Shown here in pieces: positions 1 through 8,067 of a DNA stretch of 50,956 bases. This DNA is from Streptomyces phaeofaciens. GTDB taxonomy: Bacteria; Actinomycetota; Actinomycetes; Streptomycetales; Streptomycetaceae. Where the stretch lies: contig NZ_BMSA01000039.1 of the NCBI RefSeq assembly GCF_014648915.1, positions 1-50,956 of the forward strand, given 5' to 3'. A model generated the notes under the pieces. The model was not told the origin of the DNA. It made no database searches and saw only the letters and a program-made list of their open reading frames with translations. A program made the translations under genes and the position numbers. Numbering within the stretch: the first letter of the stretch is position 1; each line of letters opens with the position of its first letter.

Positions 1-90
1 GACACAGCCCCTGACACCTGCCCAGCAATCAGTGCAGACACCGTTGCAGTACTAGGTCGGCAGCATCAGCAGCGGACGCTCCACCTGGAA

Positions 91-965
91 TCACTCGTCG
101 ATCGTCCGCGGCCATGAACTGATCCGGCGCCGCCCGTCACGCAAGTCCCACTGCTCGACGAGCCCGTTCGGCTCGGCCAGCGAGTCGACCTTGGGCACCG
201 GCGGGGAAGGCTCGCGTACGGGGGGCGTGGGTCGGGCAGGGGGCTGAGGAACAGGTCCGGCAGGACCGCCGTCGCCTTGAATGCCCTTTGTGACGTGCTG
301 ACGGACGGAAGGCAGGCGGCGACTGCGGCGCGCGAGGCGGGGGAGGGCGGAAGGGCGAGCAGAACGTCGGCGGTCTGGCCGTGGAAGTCGCCCAGGCTGT
401 GCGCGGTCGCGGTCGCGGTTACGGGCGCAGGGGCTGCGGCCGCGGCCGCGAGTTCGGCGACGGCACGGTCGAGCAGCGGGCCGTCGAGCTCCGCGGCGAC
501 GCTTCGGGAGGTCTGGGCGATGGCCATGGCGGCAGCCCGGCGTACGAGGCCCTCCTCGGCGTCCAGATCGGCGGCGAGGGTCCCCAGGAGAGCCGTCGTG
601 CCGAGGATGCCGGCAGCTACGAGTGAGGTGGCTTTCGCGACGACATTGTCCTCGTGCGCGGCGAGGCCGAGAAGGAGAGGAAGGGAAGTGCCTGCCAGTG
701 CGGGAAACCCGGCCGGCAGGTAGGCGGTCCTGGTGCGGACACGGGGATTCTCATCGCCCAAGAGGCCGAGCAGTGAGGGAAGTGCGGCAAGGACGCCGTC
801 GTACGAACGCATCGAAGAGTCACGGGTGTCGACCGGATTGCCGGCCATCACCCAGTCCCGCATGTCTTGCAGGTTCCGGCGTTGTCGCCGCTCGTCCTGC
901 TCGGTGGCCAGCGCCTTCTCGTACAGCGGGACGGCGACCCGGGAAACGGAACACCGACGGGCCAC
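91..965 (-). pseudogene. HEAT-repeat protein, frameshifted
   Basis: The reading frame from a GTG at 965 encodes alanine/leucine-rich helical pairs such as LLGLLGDENPRVRTRTAY and LAADLDAEEGLVRRAAAM, typical of actinobacterial HEAT-repeat scaffold proteins. Near 220-245 a poly-G stretch shifts the frame. The plausible continuation is in another frame (LVEQWDLRDGRRRISSWP) and stops at a TGA at 91-93, followed in frame by FQVERPLLMLPT and TAG. A Trp-to-stop change may therefore have shortened it further. I see no clear RBS before 965, so the 5' end may also be lost. Function unknown beyond a protein-protein interaction fold. Confidence 0.5.
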
Positions 966-1022
966 TGAACTTGGGTGATGTCGGGTTCGGTCGATGTGCG
1001 ACAGCCCGGTCGTCCTGCCCCA

Positions 1023-1847
1023 TCAGCGGCGAGTCGGTTGCAGGCGCTCGATGCGGTCAAGGTTCCCAGCGAGAAGGCTCCGGTGACTGATGGTGAAGTC
1101 TCCGTTGAGCAGGTTCTGCCCTTCGCCGTAGTACCGGCCCACAACGGTGGTGGGAAGGAAGCCGCGCAGGCTGTGGCGCATGTTACTGGGGTAGTCGACG
1201 GGTTCACCCCAGCCGGCGGGGGCTTGGTCGGTGGAGAGCAGGACCCAGTGGTCCACGGTCACCGCGGCGTCCAGGTCCGGTGCCGCTCCGGTGTGGCTGT
1301 CCAGGGCCGGCAGGGTCAACTGGTCCGGGTCGAGCGGCGGGTACCACAGCAGCAGCGGCTTGGCGCGTTGCGCGTCGGCGTTGTCGAAGCAGCACACGGC
1401 GATGGTGTGGTCAGGAAAGTGGTCGGCGTAGAAGCGCAGGAGGTCCGGGTCGAGGTCGGGGCGGCGGTGCGGCGGCACGTGTCGCAGCGCGGTGGGGACC
1501 GCGGTGGGGTCGGTGGCCAGGAGCACCGTGTAGACGTCATGGTCGAAGACCTGGACGGGCTGCGGTTCCGCGCTCATCCACGCGATGTCGTGTGCCCCGG
1601 CGGCGACGGGTTCGACAGCGGCGACCATACGGCCCAGGACGTCGCCTGTGCGCCCGGCGGAGAGGAAGTGCCTGGGGGTGAGCTGCGTGGTGGGCAGGTG
1701 CAGCAGCATGGCGTTCGGGCCGTCCGCCAGATTGACGGCGGTGTTCTGGTAGCCCAGGACGTGGATCAGGCCGTGCACCGGGTGGTGCTGCCTTCCGCAA
1801 TACACGATCGTGCCGGAGAACGCGGCCTCACCCGTCGAGATGCACAT
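1023..1847 (-). CDS. Conserved hypothetical protein with Met-Cys N-terminus
   Basis: Codes for 274 residues with consistently GC-rich third positions. It starts MCISTGEAAFSGTIVYCG, has an internal GLIHVLGYQNTA segment, and ends with a basic tail (RLQPTRR). I recognise it as a conserved type seen in Streptomyces but cannot assign a characterised domain. Cysteine directly after the initiator Met is the arrangement used by N-terminal nucleophile hydrolases, which is only a hint here. It has no signal peptide and no membrane segment, so it is probably cytoplasmic. It lies just downstream of a tiny 36-codon frame on the same strand. Confidence 0.7.
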   Translation of the reverse strand: MCISTGEAAFSGTIVYCGRQHHPVHGLIHVLGYQNTAVNLADGPNAMLLHLPTTQLTPRHFLSAGRTGDVLGRMVAAVEPVAAGAHDIAWMSAEPQPVQVFDHDVYTVLLATDPTAVPTALRHVPPHRRPDLDPDLLRFYADHFPDHTIAVCCFDNADAQRAKPLLLWYPPLDPDQLTLPALDSHTGAAPDLDAAVTVDHWVLLSTDQAPAGWGEPVDYPSNMRHSLRGFLPTTVVGRYYGEGQNLLNGDFTISHRSLLAGNLDRIERLQPTRR

Positions 1848-1863
1848 GGTGGCAAGGTACCGC

Positions 1864-1974
1864 TCAACTGTCCGGGATGAGGTCGGTGGCGGCGAGGCAG
1901 CCGTCGACCAGGTCGGGGCGGTACTGGATCTGCTTGAGCCTGCGCTTCACGGCTCGGGCCGTGAGGCCAGCCAT
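1864..1974 (-). CDS. Very small basic ORF, 36 aa
   Basis: An ATG at 1974 opens a short frame beginning MAGLTARAVKRRLKQIQYR and ending TDLIPDS. It sits 16 bases upstream of the Met-Cys protein on the same strand, so the two could be co-transcribed. Codon use is GC3-rich, but no good RBS is visible. It may be a real small helical protein or the tail of a lost gene. Confidence 0.3.
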   Translation of the reverse strand: MAGLTARAVKRRLKQIQYRPDLVDGCLAATDLIPDS

Positions 1975-2270
1975 AGGGAATGCCACACTGGCGGGCCTTA
2001 CGCCTCCCTTCACGGTGTCTCCCCCGGCAGACTTCGGGATCGTGCCCGAGGGAACAGCACCCGGCAGACGCCAAGCGTGGAGGGAGAGCGGCGTTGCCGC
2101 AGATCGGAGAGAGTGAGCGACGGAAAATGCGCCGCTCGTCGAGGTACAAGGCGCGTGCCGGGCTACCGCCTGTCGGGGCGGTCGCTCACGCAGGCTCAGG
2201 GGTGGGCTGCTACGGGTTTTCTAGTCGTTCGTGTCACTTCCAGTCGGGCGTCTCGAATACGGTTGGCCTT

Positions 2271-2489
2271 GTGAAGCTTTCGGAGTGGGCACGTCAGCAG
2301 GGCGTGAGCTACCAGACCGCCTGGCGATGGGTGAAGGCCGGGAAGATGCCCGTTCCGGTCCGCCAGGCGCCGTCCGGAACGTGGCTGGTTGCTGAGCCCG
2401 CTCCGTCCGTCCCTGCAACCTCGTGTCGTCGGCCGACCAACCGCTCCGCCCGCGCGGTGGCTGTGGCGACTGGCGAGGACGTCCAGTGA
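2271..2489 (+). pseudogene. tnpA: IS607 TnpA serine recombinase, internally deleted
   Basis: From GTG 2271 the protein begins with the MerR-like helix-turn-helix of IS607 TnpA (KLSEWARQQGVSYQTAWRW, then AGKMPVPVRQAPSGTWLV). After about 43 residues it jumps to a C-terminal tail (NRSARAVAVATGED) resembling the ending of full TnpA. The resolvase-like catalytic domain of roughly 120-130 residues, including the active serine, is absent. The remaining frame is 72 codons and its stop overlaps the tnpB start. The kept part could still bind DNA. Domain identity is from family knowledge; the deletion is inferred from length. Confidence 0.7.
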
Positions 2490-3943
2490 AGAAGTTCCAG
2501 GCGCAACCCGGTTTTGTGGTGCAGGCGTTCCGGTTCGCCCTGGACCCCAACGCCGCCCAGGAGCAGGCGCTGCGTTCGCACTGCGGCGCGGCGCGTGCCG
2601 CGTACAACTGGGCTGTCGGGTGGGTCGAGGCGTCGTGGTGGCAGCGTCGCGCGGAGGAGTCCTACGGCGTGCCCGAGGATCGGTTGACGCAGTGGCGGCC
2701 GTGGTCGCTGCCCGCCCTGCGGAAGGCCTTCAACGAGGGCAAACACACTTGCCCTCGGTTCGCCACCTGGTGGGAGGAGAACTCGAAGGAGGCGTACTCC
2801 ACCGGTCTGGCCAACGCCGCCGCCGCGTTCGACAACTACGCGAAGTCGAAGCAGGGCAAGCGCAAGGGCCGGGCGGTGGGGATGCCCCGCTTCAAGTCCA
2901 AGCGGAAGGCGCGTCTGTCCTGCCGGTTCACCACCGGCACGATCCGCGTGGACGCCGACGGTCGGCACGTCACGCTGCCCCGCCTGGGCAGGATCCGCAC
3001 CCACGAACCCACGGTGAAGCTCCTCGACCGCGTCCGGGCCGGGACGGCCCGGATCCTGTCTGCGACCGTGCGGCACGAACGCGGACGCTGGTTCGTCTCG
3101 TTCCAGACCGAGGTGAAGCGCGACCTGGTCCGCGTCACGCGGCCGGATGTCGCGGTCGGCATCGACCTCGGGGTGAAGACCCTTGCGGTCATGGCCGACA
3201 GCACTGGCGAGATCCGTACCGTCGCGAATCCCGGGCACTACGACGCCGCGCGCAAGCGACTGCGCCGCGCCTCCCGCGCCGTCTCCCGCCGCCAGGGCCC
3301 CGACCGGGGCACGGGACAACAGCCGTCGAAGCGGTGGGAGAAGGCCAACGCCGCCCGCAACAAGGTCCATCATCGCGTGGCGAACCTCCGCGAAGACGCC
3401 CTGCACAAACTCACCACCGCCGTGGCCGCCGAGTACGGCACGGTGGTGGTGGAAGACCTCAACGTCGCGGGGATGCTCCGTAATCGGCGTCTGGCCCGCA
3501 GGATCGCCGACGCCGGATTCGGCGAGATCCGCCGCCAGCTCGACTACAAGTCCCGCCAGCGCCACGCCACGCGCCTCATGGTCGCCGACCGCTGGTACCC
3601 CTCCTCCAAGACCTGCTCCGGGTGCGGCGTGGTGAAAGCCAAGCTGCCGCTGTACGTCCGGACCTACGAATGCGACATCTGCCACCTGGTCACCGACCGG
3701 GACGACAATGCCGCACTCAACCTCGCCGCGCTCGCGGCAGCCGCAGTAGCTGGTACCGGAGTGGCCGGAGACCAGGACACCGCCCCGGTGGTGTCGAAGC
3801 CTCGCGGAGCTGACCGTAAGACCCGCGCCACCCGCCCCCGCCGCAAGGCGGAGGCGGGGCGGGCAGGTGGCGCAACCCTGCCGCACCAGCGGCGGAAGGA
3901 AACGAGAGACCGTCCTCAAGCCGAGCCCCTGACGCTCTGGTGA
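2486..3943 (+). CDS. tnpB: TnpB RNA-guided nuclease of IS607 element
   Basis: Encodes 485 residues from a GTG that overlaps the tnpA stop. TnpB proteins are RuvC-type nucleases guided by an RNA from the element's right end. The three RuvC acidic motifs are visible: GIDLGVKTLAVMAD (Asp about 227), VVVEDLNVAGM (Glu about 323) and TDRDDNAALNLAA (Asp about 404-406). A zinc ribbon with Cys pairs at about 377/380 and 396/399 lies between the last two. The catalytic set appears intact, with a 60-70 residue basic tail. An earlier in-frame ATG at 2423 would overlap tnpA more and lacks family sequence. The guide RNA would be expected to overlap or follow the 3' end. Confidence 0.9.
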   Translation: MKKFQAQPGFVVQAFRFALDPNAAQEQALRSHCGAARAAYNWAVGWVEASWWQRRAEESYGVPEDRLTQWRPWSLPALRKAFNEGKHTCPRFATWWEENSKEAYSTGLANAAAAFDNYAKSKQGKRKGRAVGMPRFKSKRKARLSCRFTTGTIRVDADGRHVTLPRLGRIRTHEPTVKLLDRVRAGTARILSATVRHERGRWFVSFQTEVKRDLVRVTRPDVAVGIDLGVKTLAVMADSTGEIRTVANPGHYDAARKRLRRASRAVSRRQGPDRGTGQQPSKRWEKANAARNKVHHRVANLREDALHKLTTAVAAEYGTVVVEDLNVAGMLRNRRLARRIADAGFGEIRRQLDYKSRQRHATRLMVADRWYPSSKTCSGCGVVKAKLPLYVRTYECDICHLVTDRDDNAALNLAALAAAAVAGTGVAGDQDTAPVVSKPRGADRKTRATRPRRKAEAGRAGGATLPHQRRKETRDRPQAEPLTLW

Positions 3944-3956
3944 TGTGACGGACCTT

Positions 3957-3974
3957 CCGGGCCGAAATGCCCGG
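3957..3974 (+). other. Hairpin at IS607 right end
   Basis: CCGGGC and GCCCGG form a 6-bp perfect stem around a CGAAAT loop, 13 bases after the tnpB stop. It may be a weak terminator or part of the TnpB guide RNA scaffold. No T-run follows. It lies only 24 bases from the convergent response-regulator stop. Confidence 0.4.
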
Positions 3975-3997
3975 ATTACTGAGGCATGACTACGTCC

Positions 3998-4658
3998 TCA
4001 GCAACGGTAGAGCCCGGCCCGGAAGGTGAACGAGACGAGTTGTGCGCGATCACGTGCGCCGACCTTCGTCATGGCGCGCACCGCGTGCGTCTTCACTGTG
4101 AACGGCGACACGGACATCTGGGCCGCGATCTCGGCGTTGGCGAGACCGCTCGCAACGAGAACGACCACGTCCCGCTCCCTGGGTGTCAGGGCGTCGAAGC
4201 GCCGCAGCAGTTCCCGGTCGATCACCGGGGGCGGGCTGTCGGTCATATGGCCGATGAGCGCGGCCGTCGCGGCGGCCGACAGCGCACCGCCACCGCCGAC
4301 GACCTCGGTGATTCCGGTGACGAGTTCCAGGGCTGACGGTCTTGCTGAGGAAACCGTTGGCGCCTGCGCGCAGGGCGGCAAGAACTATGTCGTCCTGGTC
4401 GAAAGTGGTCAGCACGATCACCCGCGTCCTTTCGGGCGGATGCTCTTCGCGGATCCGGCGAGTGGCTTCGACGCCGTCGATGCCGGGCATCCGGATGTCC
4501 ATCAGAACCAGATCGACGGGGTGGTCCCGGAGGAAGGGGGCGACCTGGAGCCCGTCGGAGAGGTCACCCACGACGACGAGACTCGGGTCGAGCCGGAGCA
4601 TCGTCCGGATCCCGGCCCTGATCTCGTCCTGGTCGTCGACGATCAGAATCCGCGTCAT
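3998..4658 (-). pseudogene. NarL/FixJ-family response regulator, frameshifted
   Basis: ATG 4656-4658 overlaps the kinase stop (ATGA), so the pair is translationally coupled. The receiver domain is clear: MTRILIVDDQDEIRAG, phospho-acceptor Asp54 in LVLMDIRMPG, conserved Thr in VIVLTTF and Lys in FLSKTVSP. The frame then shifts (net two bases missing or one extra) near 4330. The LuxR-type output domain follows in another frame, with LTPRERDVVVLVASGLANAEIA and SPFTVKTHAVRAMTKV. Joined, it would be about 220 residues, normal for the family. As read, it makes a receiver without its DNA-binding helix. The shift is in a CCC run and could be a sequence error. Confidence 0.85.
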
Positions 4659-5839
4659 CGGACGAGCGCCCCCACGGGGCTGAACTCCGCATGGACCCGG
4701 AACCGCCCGTCGTGACTGTCGATCGTCAGCCGTCCGTTGGAGGACTCGACGCGTTCGCGCATCCCTACGAGTCCGAGCCCGCTGCCCGCGTCGGAGGTGC
4801 GGGGTGAATGACCGACGGGGTTCTCCACGGTGACGCAGATCCTGCCGTCGAGCTCCCGCACGTCCACCGTCGCCGCCCCCTCTCCGTGCCGGTAGGCATT
4901 CGTGAGTGCTTCTTGAACGACCCGGTAGACCGTCACGCCGACGCTGGGCTCCACGAAACAATCAGGGATGCCGATGGAAGGCCGGACGTCGAGGCCGACG
5001 CTCTCGAAGGAGGCGACAAGTCCTTCCAGGCCGCCGAGCGCCGGGGCCGGCCGGAGCGCCTCGTCGTCGGAAACGACGTCCCCGAGGCGCAGGAGGGCGA
5101 GGATGCGTTGCGTTTCGACGACGACGGTGCGGGCGCTGGACCTGGCTGAGACAAGGGCCTGCAAAGAAGACTCGGCGCCCTCGGGCAGCCCGATCTCCGC
5201 GGCACCGAGGTGCAGGCTCAGCATCGCGACCTGATGGCCGATGACGTCGTGGAGGTCTCGGGCGATGCGGAGTCGTTCTTCGGTCACTCGTCGGGCGGCT
5301 TCGATCTCGCGGGTGGCGATGGCGCTTTCGGCCCGTTCCTCCAGGGTCCGCCAGTGCTCTCTGTGGATGCGGAGCGCGGCCCCTGTCGCACCTCCTGCCA
5401 CGGCTGAGAAGAGGGCGGCGGCTCCGACGACCGCGCCGCCACGGAATCCTCCCACCGTCATGAACGCTCCCAGGAAGAACGCCGCCACGATGCCGGTTCC
5501 GGCCAGTGGCTGCTTTCCCCTGAGCGTGACCGAGAACAGCACGAGCACCGCCATCATCCACACCGACAGCGGGTCGTGACCCACCGCTGTGACGGCGAAG
5601 GACGCCGCGCTCGTGACGATCAGTCCTGCCCACGGGTTCCACCATGAGAGGGCGACACCGCCGCCGGCGAGGAGTACGGAGAGGGCCGTCGGCCAGTCCG
5701 AGTCCCTCAGTACCACTGCCACGATCTGACCGGTGAGCACCAGCGCGGCCAGTGCGTAGGCGATTCGGTGCGGCACCTCGGGGCGGCGGACCCACAGCGG
5801 TGCCGCGGGCCCGTCCTGACTGTTCTGCGCCTTGACCAT
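4655..5839 (-). CDS. Sensor histidine kinase (HisKA_3)
   Basis: The start is taken at ATG 5839 (MVKAQNSQDG), giving 394 residues; a GTG at 5858 is possible. The N-terminal half has about five to six hydrophobic membrane segments (residues ~25-155). A coiled region leads to the HisKA_3 dimerisation helix with the phospho-acceptor His at about 197 in RIARDLHDVIGHQVAML. The ATPase domain has the N-box VVQEALTNAYRHGEG and the G-box GSGLGLVGMRERV. It belongs to the Streptomyces NarX/DesK-like group that senses through membrane helices. It overlaps the regulator gene and is divergent from a membrane protein gene, its likely target or partner. Confidence 0.9.
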   Translation of the reverse strand: MVKAQNSQDGPAAPLWVRRPEVPHRIAYALAALVLTGQIVAVVLRDSDWPTALSVLLAGGGVALSWWNPWAGLIVTSAASFAVTAVGHDPLSVWMMAVLVLFSVTLRGKQPLAGTGIVAAFFLGAFMTVGGFRGGAVVGAAALFSAVAGGATGAALRIHREHWRTLEERAESAIATREIEAARRVTEERLRIARDLHDVIGHQVAMLSLHLGAAEIGLPEGAESSLQALVSARSSARTVVVETQRILALLRLGDVVSDDEALRPAPALGGLEGLVASFESVGLDVRPSIGIPDCFVEPSVGVTVYRVVQEALTNAYRHGEGAATVDVRELDGRICVTVENPVGHSPRTSDAGSGLGLVGMRERVESSNGRLTIDSHDGRFRVHAEFSPVGALVR

Positions 5840-5954
5840 GAGCTGATTCTCGTTCACGCGTGCGGCGGCCGTGTACTTCGAATGTTGTAGAGGGCGAGGC
5901 TGTTCCGGCCGATGGGGACGGCGGAGCCCCTTTCCGTCGAGGTGGACGACGGAA

Positions 5955-5972
5955 GTACTTCGTTCGAAGTAC
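5955..5972. promoter_or_regulatory. Palindromic operator candidate GTACTTCG-TT-CGAAGTAC
   Basis: Two 8-bp arms are perfect inverted repeats with a 2-base spacer, in the intergenic region between the divergent kinase and DUF308-type genes. A third copy of the half-site (GTACTTCGAA) lies at 5873-5882 near the kinase start. Position and symmetry suggest a dimeric regulator site, possibly for the adjacent two-component system. This is inferred from layout only. Confidence 0.5.
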
Positions 5973-6049
5973 GCGGCCCCTTTCGAGGCGGCTGAGACTC
6001 GTGATCGAGGCGACCGTCTCACACCGTCACGATCACAACGGGACATCCG

Positions 6050-6649
6050 ATGACTCAGACCACCGTAACTTCGACAGCTTCGACCACGGCCACGACGACG
6101 CTCTCCGGGCTCCGCGTGCTGCACCTGATCCGAGTCGTCTTCTCCCTGATCTGGGTGGTACTAGTCTTCAGCACCTCCGCCCGGCTCGTGTCGGCGGACA
6201 AGCCCACAGCGATCGCGGCCGCGCTGCTCGTCGTCTACCCCCTGTGGGACGTCATCGCCACGCTCCTGGAACGTCGTCTGGCCGGCACCGGCTCCACCGA
6301 CCGCGTCAGTGCCGTCAACCTTGGTCTCGGCCTCGCCACCACCACGGGGATGATCGTCGCCTCCTTCTCCACCATCGGGAAGGCTCTCCTCGTGTTCGGG
6401 GCCTGGGCCCTCCTCGCCGGAGCCGTCCAGCTCGTCGTGGCGATCCGGCGCCGCCGTACCGTCGGAGCCCAGTGGCCCATGGTCATCAGCGGCGGACAGT
6501 CCGTCCTCGCCGGCGCCACCATCGCCGCCACCTCCTCCTCGGCGACGAGCGGGCTGTCCACCGTCGCCGGCTACTCGGCCTTCGGCGCCTTCTGGTTCCT
6601 CGTCTCCGTCATCGCCCTGAGCATCCGCACCCGACGCGAAGAGGGATGA
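6050..6649 (+). CDS. DUF308/HdeD-like membrane protein
   Basis: Encodes 199 residues. A Thr/Ser-rich cytoplasmic start (MTQTTVTSTASTTATTT) is followed by about six membrane helices such as VVFSLIWVVLVFSTSAR, ALLVFGAWALLAGAVQLVVA and AFGAFWFLVSVIALSI. The conserved QWPMVISGGQSVLAG stretch fits the DUF308 group. Function is unknown; HdeD-like proteins are linked to stress. It is divergent from the sensor kinase with palindromic sites between, so control by that system is plausible. A strong hairpin downstream ends the transcript. Confidence 0.8.
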   Translation: MTQTTVTSTASTTATTTLSGLRVLHLIRVVFSLIWVVLVFSTSARLVSADKPTAIAAALLVVYPLWDVIATLLERRLAGTGSTDRVSAVNLGLGLATTTGMIVASFSTIGKALLVFGAWALLAGAVQLVVAIRRRRTVGAQWPMVISGGQSVLAGATIAATSSSATSGLSTVAGYSAFGAFWFLVSVIALSIRTRREEG

Positions 6650-6752
6650 TCACCGCCACCCGCCCCGGTGGCCTGCCGCTGCCGACCACTGACCCGGCAC
6701 CCGCCACCCCACGAGGCCGAGGGCCGCTCCACGCCCGTACCCGTCCGCCTGA

Positions 6753-6793
6753 CCCGGCCCAACCCCCTTGGAGGTGGCGGGGGTTGGGCCGGG
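6753..6793 (+). terminator. Long hairpin terminator
   Basis: A 15-bp perfect stem (CCCGGCCCAACCCCC at 6753-6767 pairing with 6779-6793) encloses an 11-base loop about 105 bases after the DUF308-type stop. There is no long T-run, as is common for Streptomyces terminators. It could also serve transcripts arriving from the right. Confidence 0.7.
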
Positions 6794-6949
6794 AGTCGGC
6801 CGGTGGCAGGCTCAGCCCATTTCGCGGCGGATACCTGGACCGCCTGGACTTGATCCGCCCGAGTCGGCGGATCGACGCGCTGGAAGCCGTGTTGGAGGCC
6901 GACGGCCCCGTCGCAGTGGAGCGGACACGCACCTCGATGCCGCAGCCCC

Positions 6950-7230
6950 GTCAAGGGATTCGGAGGGTCGGGGGTAGATGCGTCCGAGTCCTTCGGCGGC
7001 GTGGCGCAGGGCGATGACGTCCTCGAGAAAGTACTGCATGGCGCCGGCGCCTCGTTGCACGGCGAGCACGCCATGGGAGTCGATGACGGTAGCGACCGCG
7101 CCGCGGTCCCGCAGGTCCCGCGCTCGAGGGCCGTCGGCGTCCTCCGCTCTCTGTGAACAGCACAGCCCGGTCTGCCGCGACGTCGGGCGGGGTGGGGACC
7201 CTCGACATGGTCGAGGAACCGGGCAACCGC
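6950..7230 (-). pseudogene. Unrecognised gene remnant
   Basis: GC3-rich coding character is seen on the minus strand for LRDRGAVATVIDSHGVLAV followed by GAMQYFLEDVIALRHAA and GLGRIYPRPSESL. An apparent start, MSRVPTPPDVAADRAVLF (ATG near 7208), lies in a different frame, so a frameshift near 7155 must be assumed. I do not recognise the family. It sits between the terminator at 6.78 kb and the FKBP gene. Confidence 0.3.
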
Positions 7231-7314
7231 GTCTCACACTCGGTCGCCTCCGCCGGGGGACCGCCGACAAGCAAACCCGCGTCGGGAGGACTCCACGATG
7301 AACTCTTGAGACGC

Positions 7315-7755
7315 CTACCCCGACGTCTTCCTCGCCGACGTGGGGGGTGCTTCGCCGGGGCCCCTTCTGGCGGGCCCGCCCACGACCGTCAGCAGGTCCA
7401 CGACGAAGATCAGCGTCGAGCCCGCCGGGATCAGCGGAGAGGGTGACTGCCTGCCGTAGCCGAGGCGCGGGGGAACGATGATCTCGCGTCGGCCGCCGAC
7501 CTTCATTCCCCTTACTCCCCGGTCCCAGCCTTTGATGACCTTGCCACCGCCCACGGCGAACTTGAACGGTCGGCCCTGCTCCCAGGAGGAGTCGAACTCT
7601 CGTCCAGAAGCGAACGTGACTCCTACGTAGTGAACCTGGACGACCCTGCCCGGCTGGGCCTCGGGTCCGTCCCCGACCACGAGGTCCCGGATCGTCAGCT
7701 CGGTGGGCGCATCCCCCTCCGGAACCTCGATTCTGGGCTTCGTCAGTTCGCTCAT
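7315..7755 (-). CDS. FKBP-type peptidyl-prolyl cis-trans isomerase
   Basis: Starts at ATG 7755 (MSELTKPRIEVPEGDAP), 146 residues. The single FKBP domain shows RVVQVHYVGVTFASGREFD, the active-site VGGGKVIKGWDRGVRGMKVG and RREIIVPPRLGYG, ending with GSTLIFVVDLLTVV. It catalyses proline isomerisation during protein folding. No signal peptide is seen, so it is cytosolic. A short basic tail after the domain (PARRGPGEAPPTSARKTSG) exceeds the usual ~124-residue Streptomyces form and may reflect 3' sequence change. A longer start at 7809 adds no family sequence. Confidence 0.9.
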   Translation of the reverse strand: MSELTKPRIEVPEGDAPTELTIRDLVVGDGPEAQPGRVVQVHYVGVTFASGREFDSSWEQGRPFKFAVGGGKVIKGWDRGVRGMKVGGRREIIVPPRLGYGRQSPSPLIPAGSTLIFVVDLLTVVGGPARRGPGEAPPTSARKTSG

Positions 7756-8067
7756 CACGGTCCCATCGCTCGCCACCCGGAATCCCTTGGACGGGTCGGC
7801 CGGACACATGGACCTTCCATGCGACAGGCGATCACGCTACAGGCAACGAGCCCACCAACACCGCGACTGCCGGCAGCCACACCTGCGCCCGCAGTTCCTC
7901 GTGTGCGTCCTGCCGCTGCTGCTCCCACGCCGCTCCGCTGGACCCGGCCCAGGCCGAACCAGACCGTGAATTTGTTACGACAACATCTTGACGTGTCACA
8001 TCGCTCGCCGCTTGGCTATCGGCCACTCGGGATGCGACGTTGCTCCCTGTTTCGGAAGGCCCCTGAC

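Larger units (their letters stand above)
2200..3990 (+). mobile_element. IS607-family element (non-autonomous)
   Basis: The paired order of a MerR-like recombinase start followed by an overlapping tnpB is diagnostic of IS607 elements. The recombinase has lost its catalytic middle, so the copy should not move alone. Ends are approximate: the left end lies between the small ORF at 1974 and the GTG at 2271, and the right end lies between the tnpB stop at 3943 and the response-regulator stop at 3998. IS607 elements lack obvious inverted repeats, so the exact ends cannot be read by eye. Confidence 0.7.

Noticed and set aside
848..1880. Overlapping frames on both strands next to the Met-Cys protein
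   Set aside because: Their codon pattern is a shadow of 1023-1847 and they lack motifs.
2309..3919. 536-codon open frame antisense to tnpB
   Set aside because: It is the mirror of a strongly coding high-GC gene, shows no protein motifs and has no RBS.
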